64,000 nt of DNA from Nostoc paludosum FACHB-159 (GCF_014698835.1 NZ_JACJTU010000005.1:186001-250000); one strand, 5' to 3'. Shown: positions 55,017 to 62,948, numbered from the stretch's first letter. Numbers and translations: made by a program. Notes: a model not told the origin generated them from the letters alone.

Positions 55017-56675
55017 ATGACTGAAGCACAACAACCAGAAAATAAAGGTCAGCAGACACGTACTGTAGCAGAGTTGGTGGAGTATATCCAAGTTCTTACC
55101 ACTGAAATTCAAGAATTGTATTGTTTAGATGCGATACCTTGGGTTGTTGGTTATTCGGGCGGCAAGGACAGCACGGCGACTTTACAGCTTGTTTGGAATG
55201 CGATATTGGCGCTACCGCCGGAAAAGCGAACTAAGCCAATTCATGTCATTACAACTGATACAGGTGTAGAAAATCCTTATGTAGCTGCTTGGGTACGTAA
55301 CTCATTAGAGCAAATGAAAATAGCAGCTCAAGACCAAAAGATGCCAGTAGAACCGCATTTATTACAACCAGAGATTAAACAAACATACTGGGTGGGTTTA
55401 ATTGGGAAAGGCTACCCAGCGCCGCGTCATAAATTCCGTTGGTGTACTGGACGATTGAAAATTGACCCGTCTAACCTTTTTATTCGTAATGTTATTAGAG
55501 CTAGCGGCGAAACAATTGTTTTATTAGGAACTCGCAAAACTGAAAGTGTAAATCGTGCTGCTATCATGTCAAAACGTGAAATTGGTAGAGTACGCGAACG
55601 CCTTAGTCCTCATCCCAGCCTTGTTAACTCATTGCTATATACTCCTATAGAAGATTGGCGAACTGATGAAGTTTGGTTGTATTTAATGCAATGGGATAAT
55701 CCTTGGGGATACAGCAACAAAGATTTATTTGCGATGTATCGAGGTGCAACAGCTGATAACGAATGTCCTTTAGTTGTTGATACTTCCACCCCTAGTTGTG
55801 GTAGCTCTCGCTTTGGATGCTGGGTCTGCACACTAGTTAATAGTGATAGGTCTATGCAAGCGATGATTCAAAATGATGAGGAAAAAGAATGGTTACAACC
55901 TTTAATTGATATTCGTTTAGAGGAATTAGATATTGATAACGACCGTGAGAAAAGAGACTTCCGCCGCATTTGGGGAGAAGTCCAACTGTTTGAGCGTAAC
56001 TTGGATGGAGAAATTTCTATTGAACCAATACCAGGCCCTTACGTTAAATCTTGGCGCGAACATTTATTAAGACGACTCTTAGAAGCACAAACAAAAATCC
56101 GTCAAACTGCACCAGAAAATATGCGCGATATAACCCTTATTTCTCTGGAAGAATTGAGTGAAATTCGCCGTATTTGGTTAGAAGAAAAACACGAGTTTGA
56201 CGACAGCTTACCTCGCATTTATCAAGAAATTACAGGAGAAGAATTTAAAGACCCGCGTCCAGGTGCAGACCTTAGTTTATTAGGTAGCGATGAATGGGCT
56301 GTGTTAGAAGAAGTATGTGCAGATGATGAAATGCACTTAGAACTGATGGCGAAACTCTTAGACACAGAACGCCAATTTCGGAAAATGTCGCGTCGTATAG
56401 GAATTTACGAAAGTTTAGAAAAATGCTTTACTACCAGTTCTCGTTCTAAAGATGAAGCAGTCAAAAATGCTCACCTAAAACGAGATTTGAAAACAGCAGT
56501 TGAACAAGGCGATATTGAAAAAGTCAAACAGTTAACTTTAGCAGATTTTGTCGCACCAGAGGAACAAACAATTAGACCCGATACACAAATTGACACAACA
56601 AATACTACAAAATCTGCTGACAATGCCAAGACTTGGGCAAATATGAAATTTAAAAATAAACAGACAAAGCCTTAA
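55017..56675 (+). CDS. dndC: DndC, PAPS-reductase-like ATP pyrophosphatase
   Basis: This 552-residue protein activates the DNA backbone for sulfur insertion. The PP-loop is VGYSGGKDSTATLQL (about residue 45). Further family landmarks are HVITTDTGVENPYV, KFRWCTGRLKI and LLGTRKTESVNRA. Four cysteines (DNECP, TPSCG, FGCWVCTL) probably hold the 4Fe-4S cluster known in DndC. A ribosome site AGAGG precedes the ATG. The 3' end overlaps the convergent XRE gene by 4 bases. dndD follows only after a 1.26-kb interruption. Confidence 0.92.
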   Translation: MTEAQQPENKGQQTRTVAELVEYIQVLTTEIQELYCLDAIPWVVGYSGGKDSTATLQLVWNAILALPPEKRTKPIHVITTDTGVENPYVAAWVRNSLEQMKIAAQDQKMPVEPHLLQPEIKQTYWVGLIGKGYPAPRHKFRWCTGRLKIDPSNLFIRNVIRASGETIVLLGTRKTESVNRAAIMSKREIGRVRERLSPHPSLVNSLLYTPIEDWRTDEVWLYLMQWDNPWGYSNKDLFAMYRGATADNECPLVVDTSTPSCGSSRFGCWVCTLVNSDRSMQAMIQNDEEKEWLQPLIDIRLEELDIDNDREKRDFRRIWGEVQLFERNLDGEISIEPIPGPYVKSWREHLLRRLLEAQTKIRQTAPENMRDITLISLEELSEIRRIWLEEKHEFDDSLPRIYQEITGEEFKDPRPGADLSLLGSDEWAVLEEVCADDEMHLELMAKLLDTERQFRKMSRRIGIYESLEKCFTTSSRSKDEAVKNAHLKRDLKTAVEQGDIEKVKQLTLADFVAPEEQTIRPDTQIDTTNTTKSADNAKTWANMKFKNKQTKP

Positions 56676-56917
56676 GCTTGCTCATTATCATCGTTAGCAT
56701 CTCTCAGGTACAGCCTGATAAAGTCTTCTGCTGCGGCCGGATTAATTTTCTTGAGTGCATTACGAATTTCCAACAGCGTATCAGCAACAGGATCTCTAAT
56801 TTCATTCACCCAACGGTGAACATTTGGCCGTCCTGTTCCCATTGTCACTGCTAACTTGTTTTGGCTGATGCTGTATGTTTCCAACACCTGTTTGAGTGCT
56901 TTTCCTGCTTTTCCCAT
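56672..56917 (-). CDS. XRE-family helix-turn-helix regulator
   Basis: This protein has about 81 residues from ATG 56917 (MGKAGKALKQVLETYSISQN). A frame open to 56998 would place a perfect palindromic operator inside the gene, so the shorter start is preferred. The HTH is SISQNKLAVTMGTGRPNVHR followed by WVNEIRDP. It is convergent with dndC (4-base overlap) and divergent from the 84-residue gene. Likely role: autoregulated repressor, perhaps of the neighbouring small gene and possibly of dnd. Confidence 0.8.
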   Translation of the reverse strand: MGKAGKALKQVLETYSISQNKLAVTMGTGRPNVHRWVNEIRDPVADTLLEIRNALKKINPAAAEDFIRLYLRDANDDNEQA

Positions 56918-56954
56918 GCCTTTGATTGTGTCAAAGGCTTCTGACAGAGTAAAT

Positions 56955-56970
56955 GTTACCCATCGGTAAC
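56955..56970. promoter_or_regulatory. Operator-like palindrome upstream of the XRE gene
   Basis: GTTACC-CATC-GGTAAC has perfect 6-base arms and starts 38 bases upstream of the preferred start codon. Related half-sites AGTAACATC lie nearby at about 57001-57009. Confidence 0.55.
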
Positions 56971-57038
56971 TAAAGGTGTAAGATAGTGGTGTTGCCAATA
57001 AGTAACATCACAGCTTATCAACAAACAGGTAAATTTCG

Positions 57039-57293
57039 ATGACTACAAGCTTTTTTGCAGACACTTGTCAAACCACCCCGCCGCTTGTTTCCACCAATGA
57101 TTTTACAGAAACAACGCCAGAGAGAGAGTCTGTAAAAGTAGTAATTTATGGTTCTAAAAAAGGCGTTAACAACACAATTCTGACTTTATACAAACTTGGT
57201 TTCGCCCAAGTTAACGAGTGGAGTCCTTTATTACCTAGTTCTAACCCTGGTGAAGTTATGAGTATTTTAACTAGGCACATTCTGACTACTTAA
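57039..57293 (+). CDS. Conserved small cyanobacterial protein of unknown function
   Basis: The protein has 84 residues. The C-terminal half (VKVVIYGSKKGVNNTILTLY, KLGFAQVNEWSPLLPSSNPG, EVMSILTRHIL) resembles a family of short proteins that I remember from many cyanobacteria, often near plasmid or mobile DNA. There is no known function, membrane segment or signal. It is divergent from the XRE regulator across the palindromic operator and probably controlled by it. Confidence 0.7.
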   Translation: MTTSFFADTCQTTPPLVSTNDFTETTPERESVKVVIYGSKKGVNNTILTLYKLGFAQVNEWSPLLPSSNPGEVMSILTRHILTT

Positions 57294-57307
57294 GTTAAAA
57301 AGATACC

Positions 57308-57360
57308 GGGCGATTAGAAATCGCGGCTACACAGACAAAACCCGCCTTCGCGGGTTTCAA
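57308..57360 (+). repeat. REP-like repeat, left boundary of the transposase
   Basis: GGGCGATTAGAAATCGCGGC, then CAAAACCCGCCTTCGCGGGT, contains two small hairpins (GCGATTAGAAATCGC and CCCGCCTTCGCGGG). It is nearly identical to 57788-57838. Confidence 0.85.
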
Positions 57361-57365
57361 AAAAA

Positions 57366-57797
57366 ATGAGAGCAAATTTTACGCAATTATATCTACATTA
57401 TGTTTGGGCAACTTGGGATAGATTACCTCTTATCACACCAGATATTCAGAAGTTAGTTTATGCAGTAATTATTAAAGAATGTGAACAATTAAAATGTACT
57501 GTAATTGCTGTTGGTGGTATTGAAGACCATATTCATCTACTAACAGGTTTTCCAACAACTATCAGCGTATCGGAAGTGATTAAACAAATAAAAGGCAGTT
57601 CTTCTCATTTCATAAATCACGAAATCAAACCAGCAGATTTTTTCAAATGGCAAGGTAGCTATGGTGCTTTTACGGTTAGTCATGATGCAATTGATAATGT
57701 TGCTCATTATATTAGGAATCAAGCTATTCATCATCAACAAAAATCCATTATTTCTGCATGGGAATTAAATTTACCTGCCGGTGTTAAGGGCGATTAG
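57366..57797 (+). mobile_element. tnpA: IS200/IS605-type Y1 transposase flanked by its own repeats
   Basis: This 143-residue single-strand HUH transposase has the metal motif EDHIHLLTG (HIH) and the catalytic Tyr in NVAHYIRNQAIHHQQ. The length and motif set look intact. The gene starts 6 bases after one repeat copy, and its stop codon lies inside the second copy. A third, inverted copy follows. No TnpB is present. The unit sits between the XRE/84-residue pair and dndD, inside the dnd operon. It could be a RAYT-like domesticated element moving the repeats. Confidence 0.87.
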
Positions 57798-57838
57798 AAA
57801 TCGCGGCTACACAAACAAAACCCGCCTTCGCGGGTTAA
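57788..57838 (+). repeat. REP-like repeat, right boundary of the transposase
   Basis: This is a direct repeat of 57308-57358, with a single difference (ACAAACAAAA for ACAGACAAAA) over about 48 bases. The transposase stop codon TAG is part of GCGATTAGAAATCGC. Confidence 0.88.
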
Positions 57839-57853
57839 CTTTCATTTTATATT

Positions 57854-57904
57854 AGTCCGCGAAGGCGGACTTCGCCTGTGTAGCCGCGAATTCCATTCGC
57901 CCGG
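57854..57904 (-). repeat. Inverted third copy of the transposase-linked repeat
   Basis: GTCCGCGAAGGCGGACTTCG, then CCTGTGTAGCCGCGAATTCC and ATTCGCCC, is the degenerate reverse complement of the two direct copies. It ends 33 bases before dndD. Confidence 0.75.
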
Positions 57905-57937
57905 AATGATTTCTCCATATATTATCTATAAAGACAA

Positions 57938-59923
57938 ATGATATTTCTCGAACTCGTATTACAAAATTTTGGCCCTTACTCTGGACGACAAGTAATTAAT
58001 CTTGACCCAAGAACTGAGGAAAATCCTCGGCCAATTCTCTTATTAGGTGGTATGAATGGCGGTGGAAAAACTACTCTCATGGATGCGATTCGTCTTGCCC
58101 TATATGGACAACGCGCTCAATGCTCAACGCGTGGTAATCTGAGCTACAGTGATTTTTTAAATCAATGTGTTAATAGCAAAGCTAACCCTGCTGAAAAAAC
58201 ACGAGTTGAGTTACTTTTTGAACACATTGAAGATGATAAGCCAATAAAATATCGTATTGTTAGAACTTGGGAAAAAAATCCTAAAGATGGTAAAGATGCT
58301 TTAGGAATTTTAGGCGATGACGATACTTGGCCTGTTGAATCTTTGGTGAATACTTGGGACGACTATATAGAAAATCTACTGCCTTTAGGGATTTCTAATT
58401 TATTTTTATTTGATGGCGAACAAGTTAAAGAACTGGCAGAACAAGAAACACCACCACAACTTGTTATTGAAGCTATTCGCGGACTATTAGGGCTAGAATT
58501 GGCAGATAAATTAGCACTTGATTTGGAGGTTTTAGTCAACCGAAAGCGTAGAGAAATGGCTGATATAAAAGATTTAGCTAACCTAGAAGAAATTGAAAAA
58601 AGGTTATTACAACAGCAAGAAGATTATCAAGAGGTAGAACAAAAACTAGCTAGTTTCAAAAATCAAATTGAAGAATTAGAGACTATTCAACGTGAAGCTT
58701 TAGATAAATTCGTATCTGAGGGTGGTAAAATCGCTGGAGAACGCAGTCAGTTAGAAGAAAAACAAAAAGAAAAAACTACTGCATTAGAAACAATTCGGCA
58801 ATCATTGTGTGAATTAGCTGCTGATATTTTGCCTTTGGCATTAATTCCTAATTTATTAAGTCAGGTAGAAGTACAGGGAGCAAATGAATTTCGCAATCAG
58901 CAGGTACAACTTGCTAGAGATGTTTTGCTTGAGCGAGATAAACGCTTACTTGAATGGTTAAGTCAGTTAGCGATCGCCTCAACACAAATCGATAAAATTC
59001 AATCTTTTTTAGCCGAGGATATAGATAATTTATATTCAATTTCACTCCAAGCTGAAGCACCTTGGTTATTAGCCGATGAGGAAAGTTTGAGTCAACTAGA
59101 TAATATGAGATATCATTTACAGAATGCTCGCAATATAGCAAAACAGAAGTTAGGTAATCTCAAGAATCTAGAAGAAGAAATTATTACGTTAGAAAGACAA
59201 GTGCAGACAGCAGCAGAACCAGAAGCTTATCAAAAGCTGCGCGATGCTGTGGAAGATGCACAAAAAGAAGTTGTACAAGCTAAAGCAAATTACGAAACAA
59301 CCCGCCAAAAATTAGCAGCATTAACAGACGCAATTGAAATAACGAAAAAAGAATTAAAAGATTATACTGACAAAAATATAGACCATAAGAATAGGGAACA
59401 TATCGTTACCTCAGCCTCGAAAGTACAAGAAACACTTAAGGTTTTTCGAGAAAAATTAACTCTGCGAAAGCTTAATAAATTAGAGGAAGAAGTAAAGAAT
59501 TGTTTCCTCTACCTACTGCATAAATCTGACTTAGTATTTCGCATCGCTATTGATACTAAAACCTTTGCTTTATCTTTGTTTGATTTCGATGGGAAACCAG
59601 TTCCCAAACATCGCCTTTCGGCTGGTGAAAAACAATTACTAGCGATCGCCTTTCTCTGGGGATTAGCCAAAGTCTCTGGCCTGCGCTTACCCGTAGCCAT
59701 TGACACGCCTCTTGGCAGACTCGACTCGTCCCATCGCAACAACTTAGTAGAAAAATACTTCCCCGCAGCCAGCCATCAAGTAATTCTCCTTTCTACTGAT
59801 ACTGAAATTGGGCCAAAAGAAGTGGAAACATTAAGAAAAAATGAAGCGATCGCCCGTGAATATCTGCTCAAATACGACTCTGCTACTCGTCAAACCACTA
59901 TACAAAAAGGCTACTTTTGGTAG
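57938..59923 (+). CDS. dndD: DndD, ATPase of the phosphorothioation complex
   Basis: This 661-residue SMC-like ATPase starts FLELVLQNFGPYSGRQVINL, with Walker A GGMNGGGKTTLMDAI. The YQ-less FLFDGEQVKELAEQETPPQL box and a long coiled coil (~200-520) follow. It then has the signature LSAGEKQLLAIAFLWGL and Walker B LPVAIDTPLGRLDSSHRNNL. These agree with DndD, which provides ATP hydrolysis for DNA nicking and loading during sulfur insertion. Spacing from dndC is unusually long because of the XRE, small-gene and transposase insertion. Confidence 0.92.
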   Translation: MIFLELVLQNFGPYSGRQVINLDPRTEENPRPILLLGGMNGGGKTTLMDAIRLALYGQRAQCSTRGNLSYSDFLNQCVNSKANPAEKTRVELLFEHIEDDKPIKYRIVRTWEKNPKDGKDALGILGDDDTWPVESLVNTWDDYIENLLPLGISNLFLFDGEQVKELAEQETPPQLVIEAIRGLLGLELADKLALDLEVLVNRKRREMADIKDLANLEEIEKRLLQQQEDYQEVEQKLASFKNQIEELETIQREALDKFVSEGGKIAGERSQLEEKQKEKTTALETIRQSLCELAADILPLALIPNLLSQVEVQGANEFRNQQVQLARDVLLERDKRLLEWLSQLAIASTQIDKIQSFLAEDIDNLYSISLQAEAPWLLADEESLSQLDNMRYHLQNARNIAKQKLGNLKNLEEEIITLERQVQTAAEPEAYQKLRDAVEDAQKEVVQAKANYETTRQKLAALTDAIEITKKELKDYTDKNIDHKNREHIVTSASKVQETLKVFREKLTLRKLNKLEEEVKNCFLYLLHKSDLVFRIAIDTKTFALSLFDFDGKPVPKHRLSAGEKQLLAIAFLWGLAKVSGLRLPVAIDTPLGRLDSSHRNNLVEKYFPAASHQVILLSTDTEIGPKEVETLRKNEAIAREYLLKYDSATRQTTIQKGYFW

Positions 59924-59951
59924 TTCGTAATTCGTAATTCGTAATTCGTAA
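59924..59951 (+). repeat. TTCGTAA heptamer array (4 units)
   Basis: The array fills exactly the space between the dndD stop codon (59921-59923) and the stop codon of the convergent four-helix-bundle gene (from 59952). It is complementary to the TTACGAA array at 60381-60415. Confidence 0.92.
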
Positions 59952-60308
59952 TTATTTGGCTTTGAGTCGTTTGGTAGAAGCAACTAGAATTTTGCCAATT
60001 TCGTTTGCCTCTTGGAGGAGTCCTTGAAATTTGTGCCTTTCCACTAGTTCGGATTCAATTAATATTTCTAGCCAGTATTGTGTTTCTCTTGCTTCTTTTA
60101 AAGCAATTTCTAATTTATTGATAAAATCTTTATTAGATTGGGCAGACTGTGCTTCTCGAACATTTGCACCAATCGAAGTACCGGAACGCAGTAATTGTTT
60201 AGAAAGAATTCGATAGACTCCAGGTTTTTCATCTAAAAAGCAACAAGCTTTAACAATTCTTACTGCAAAACTTCTTGTCCGGTCAGTAATGCTACTATTA
60301 GTTACCAT
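59952..60308 (-). CDS. Four-helix bundle protein (S23/bAvd-like)
   Basis: The protein has 118 residues, all helical. RTRSFAVRIVKACCFLDEKP, LSKQLLRSGTSIGANVREAQ and FINKLEIALKEARETQYWLE are the signature strings of the 23S-intervening-sequence/four-helix bundle family. The function of stand-alone members is unclear; relatives act as accessory proteins of diversity-generating retroelements or sit in rRNA inserts. Here it lies on the opposite strand between dndD and dndE, boxed by inverted heptamer arrays. It is therefore probably an inserted cassette and not a dnd component. Confidence 0.88.
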   Translation of the reverse strand: MVTNSSITDRTRSFAVRIVKACCFLDEKPGVYRILSKQLLRSGTSIGANVREAQSAQSNKDFINKLEIALKEARETQYWLEILIESELVERHKFQGLLQEANEIGKILVASTKRLKAK

Positions 60309-60380
60309 ATTTTTGTTTTAAATCATAATATCTATGTTTCCCGCATCTAAAACAAAACCTAGAGTCTCAGTCTAAATCAA

Positions 60381-60415
60381 TTACGAATTACGAATTACGA
60401 ATTACGAATTACGAA
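60381..60415 (+). repeat. TTACGAA heptamer array (5 units) before dndE
   Basis: Five perfect units end 5 bases before the dndE start codon and leave no purine-rich ribosome site. Confidence 0.92.
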
Positions 60416-60420
60416 TTATT

Positions 60421-60807
60421 ATGGAATCCCCAATTGAAAGAATAAAACTTTCCCAAACAGCGAAAGACCAACTTCTCAAACTCAGACGCAGCACCAAAAT
60501 TGACCAATGGAACATCCTCTGCCGTTGGGCATTTTGTCGTTCCCTCGCAGAACACACTCCACCCTCCCCCGTACCAATTCCCCAAGATAGTAACGTCGAG
60601 ATGACATGGCGCGTGTTTGGCGGGGAAATGTCCGATATTCTCCTCCTCGCCCTCAAACAACGCTGTCACAATGACGGCTATGATACTGACAAAGAAACCC
60701 TCGCCACCCAATTCCGCCTACACTTACATCGCGGTATCGGTTACTTAGCAGGCGACCAAAATATCAAGAAAATTGAAGATTTAATTCAACTGGCCATTAA
60801 AGATTGA
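60421..60807 (+). CDS. dndE: DndE, phosphorothioation complex subunit
   Basis: This 128-residue basic protein matches DndE in size and strings: PIERIKLSQTAKDQLLKLRR, ILCRWAFCRSL, MTWRVFGGEMSDILLLALKQ, and the basic QFRLHLHRGIGYLAGD. DndE binds (nicked) DNA in the DndCDE complex. The gene starts directly after a heptamer array and is followed by another, so its translation signals may depend on coupling or on the leader. The family name is secure by length, motif and order. Confidence 0.88.
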   Translation: MESPIERIKLSQTAKDQLLKLRRSTKIDQWNILCRWAFCRSLAEHTPPSPVPIPQDSNVEMTWRVFGGEMSDILLLALKQRCHNDGYDTDKETLATQFRLHLHRGIGYLAGDQNIKKIEDLIQLAIKD

Positions 60808-60857
60808 AAGGATATAAGGTAATGGGTAAAAAAACGGCATGTACCCAACTTTCTTAA

Positions 60858-60892
60858 TTACGAATTACGAATTACGAATTACGAATTACGAA
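60858..60892 (+). repeat. TTACGAA heptamer array (5 units) before the methyltransferase gene
   Basis: Five perfect TTACGAA units, identical in phase and number to the array at 60381-60415, end 8 bases before the next start codon. Confidence 0.92.
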
Positions 60893-60900
60893 TTAGCCTT

Positions 60901-62358
60901 ATGCCTGAAGCGTTAGAAATCGATCGCCATCGAGCTGCGATCGCTCGCACTGACATCTCCCGTCCTGTACGATTGGCAATAGAATGGGCAATCCTGCATC
61001 AAGACACCACCTTTTTTGACTACGGTTGTGGCTACGGTGGTGATGTGCAGCGAGTAGCAAACTTAGGCTACACCAGCGCCGGCTGGGACCCTTACTACTA
61101 TCCGGATGTCCCACGTACCCGCGCCGATGTCGTCAATTTGGGTTATGTCCTCAACGTCATCGAAGATGCAGACGAACGCCGTCAAAGCCTCATCCAAGCT
61201 TGGGAACTTACCCAGCAAGTTTTAATTGTCGCAGCTCAAGTACTGGTTAATGCTCCCAGTAAAACTCAGCTAGCTTACAACGATGGCATTGTAACTCGCC
61301 GCAACACTTTTCAGAAATATTACGAACAAGAAGAACTCAAAACTTATATTGATGAAGTCCTCAATGTGGATGCGGTGCCTGTAGCGTTGGGTGTGTACTT
61401 TGTTTTTCGAGATGAAGCCCAAAAAGAAAGTTACAAAGCTATCCGTTTCTTTTCTACCTCTTCTACACCGCGAGTCCGTATTCCCACCAAGCGGTTTGAA
61501 GATTACCAAGAACAACTGCAACCACTCATGGCTTTTTTTACCAAGCGCGGTAGGTTGCCTGTAAAAGGCGAATTGGAAAACGAACAAGAATTACTGAGGG
61601 AATTTGGTAACTTCCGCCGTGCCTTTGGCGTAGTTTTACAAGCTACCGACGAAGCAGAATGGGATGCGATCGCTTATCGTCGTTCTCTAGATATCCAAGT
61701 ATATCTTGCCCTCACCCACTTCGATCGCCGCCCTGCATGGCAGAAGCTATCGCCCGAAATGCGTCACGACATCAAAGCCTTTTTTAGTAGTTACGAAGAA
61801 GCCTGTCAAGTAGCTGACCAAAAACTTTTCAGCTTAGGCAAAACTGGGGTGATTCAAACTGCTTGTGAAAAAAGCAAAATTGGTAAACGCACACGCGGTG
61901 CCCTTTACGTGCATGTTTCAGCACTTGCTGACCTCGATCCTTTACTGCGAATTTACGAAGGCTGCGCTAGCCGCACCATTGGCCGTGTAGATGGAGCCAC
62001 GTTGATAAAATATCACATTGAACAACCGCAAATATCCTATCTTTTTTACCCAGAATTTGATACTGACCCCCATCCAGCTTTACAAGCCAGTATAGGTATT
62101 GACTTAAAAAGCCTAGCTGTGACTCACCGAGAATATCAAACTAGAGCAAATCCGCCGATTTTGCATCGTAAAGAAACATTTGTTACCACCACATACCCAC
62201 GTTACGAAGAATTTGCTAAACTCACCCAACAAGAAGAAGAATTAGGATTGCTCAAAGACAAAAGCGATATCGGTACTCGTGAAGGTTGGAAAAAATGCCT
62301 CGCTGCACACAAAGTAGAAATCAGAGGGCATGAGGTTTATGCAATTCAAGAAAGTTAA
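60901..62358 (+). CDS. DNA phosphorothioation-associated putative methyltransferase
   Basis: The protein has 485 residues. An N-terminal region with SAM-binding strand and loop FFDYGCGYGGDVQRV and GWDPYYYPD is followed by ADVVNLGYVLNVIEDADERR, a class I methyltransferase pattern. The second half (IYEGCASRTIGRVDGATLIK, ISYLFYPEFDTDPHPALQ) is special to a family I recall as phosphorothioation-associated putative methyltransferase. The target is unproven; methylation near or within the sulfur site is one idea. It is the last gene of the island. Confidence 0.85.
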   Translation: MPEALEIDRHRAAIARTDISRPVRLAIEWAILHQDTTFFDYGCGYGGDVQRVANLGYTSAGWDPYYYPDVPRTRADVVNLGYVLNVIEDADERRQSLIQAWELTQQVLIVAAQVLVNAPSKTQLAYNDGIVTRRNTFQKYYEQEELKTYIDEVLNVDAVPVALGVYFVFRDEAQKESYKAIRFFSTSSTPRVRIPTKRFEDYQEQLQPLMAFFTKRGRLPVKGELENEQELLREFGNFRRAFGVVLQATDEAEWDAIAYRRSLDIQVYLALTHFDRRPAWQKLSPEMRHDIKAFFSSYEEACQVADQKLFSLGKTGVIQTACEKSKIGKRTRGALYVHVSALADLDPLLRIYEGCASRTIGRVDGATLIKYHIEQPQISYLFYPEFDTDPHPALQASIGIDLKSLAVTHREYQTRANPPILHRKETFVTTTYPRYEEFAKLTQQEEELGLLKDKSDIGTREGWKKCLAAHKVEIRGHEVYAIQES

Positions 62359-62365
62359 TAAGTAG

Positions 62366-62422
62366 AAGGCAGTCCCGATGAAACAAGTTTCACAGCCAAG
62401 CATGAAAATGTGGTATGGGACT
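62366..62422 (+). ncRNA. Putative structured element, copy 1
   Basis: AGTCCC (62371-62376) can pair with GGGACT (62417-62422). Inside, GATGAAA and TTTCAC form a small hairpin with a 4-base loop, followed by GCCAAGCATG. The same layout recurs in copy 2. No known RNA family was matched. Confidence 0.4.
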
Positions 62423-62478
62423 GAGCTATATAGATACTCATCTAAATAGCATTTTCAAGTCAGGAGGCAGGAGGCTCC

Positions 62479-62534
62479 AAGGCAGTCCCGATGAAAATTT
62501 TTTCATCGCCATGCATGTAAGTATATATAGGACT
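62479..62534 (+). ncRNA. Putative structured element, copy 2
   Basis: AGTCC(C) (62484-62489) pairs with (A)GGACT (62529-62534). The inner hairpin GATGAAA/TTTCATC (62490-62507) is followed by GCCATGCATG. The sequence of the loop and the 3' part differs from copy 1, while pairing is kept. Confidence 0.4.
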
Positions 62535-62571
62535 CATATTTAATTTTTACGAAGCTAGGTACACCTTTATT

Positions 62572-62601
62572 CCCAGTCCCCAGTCCCCAGTCCCCAGTCC
62601 C
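62572..62601 (+). repeat. CAGTCCC heptamer array (STRR-type)
   Basis: About four CCCCAGT units in tandem match the classic short tandemly repeated repetitive sequence of heterocystous cyanobacteria. Confidence 0.88.
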
Positions 62602-62643
62602 TTACCTCTACGAGTTATTCAGGAATCAAGCCGGATTCCTATA

Positions 62644-62715
62644 GTTCTTCCCTGTTAAGAGTTCCCTTGCCTCCACAGAGAAACTTTCTTAACCAAGTGT
62701 ATTGGGCTATAAAGG
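62644..62715 (+). repeat. Dispersed element, copy 3
   Basis: GTTCTTCCCTGTTAAGAGTT, then CCACAGAGAAACTTTCTTAA and GTGTATTGGGCTATA, contains the features that copies 1 and 2 share only in part. It may be the most complete copy. Confidence 0.55.
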
Positions 62716-62948
62716 TATCCTGAATTTTGATTTAGAGCGAGTAAATCTTGCTTGGTGAGTTAGTGTGTTTGCAGAAAACTACACATAACTTTCAATAGGG
62801 GTTAATACTCAATTAGTGAGGCAGCGATCGCGCAAATTCTTATAAAGATTAGTTTAGATGATACATTTATTCATTGCTTTGTTGTACTTTATCCAAACTC
62901 CAATTACCATGACTGAGATTTCCTCAAAAGAGGCAAAAAGTTAAAACC

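Larger units (their letters stand above)
62359..62948. other. Gene-free interval with tandem structured elements and repeats
   Basis: This interval holds two related hairpin-forming elements (62366-62422 and 62479-62534), a CAGTCCC heptamer array (62572-62601) and one copy of the dispersed element (62644-62715). The promoter region of the AmpG-like gene follows. No coding region is seen. Confidence 0.55.

Noticed and set aside
59924..60892. Possible CRISPR from the TTACGAA arrays
   Set aside because: The units are contiguous 7-base tandem repeats with no spacers.
62366..62534. Hammerhead or other known ribozyme
   Set aside because: GATGAAA superficially recalls hammerhead strings, but the conserved CUGAUGA...GAAA core and three-way layout are not present.
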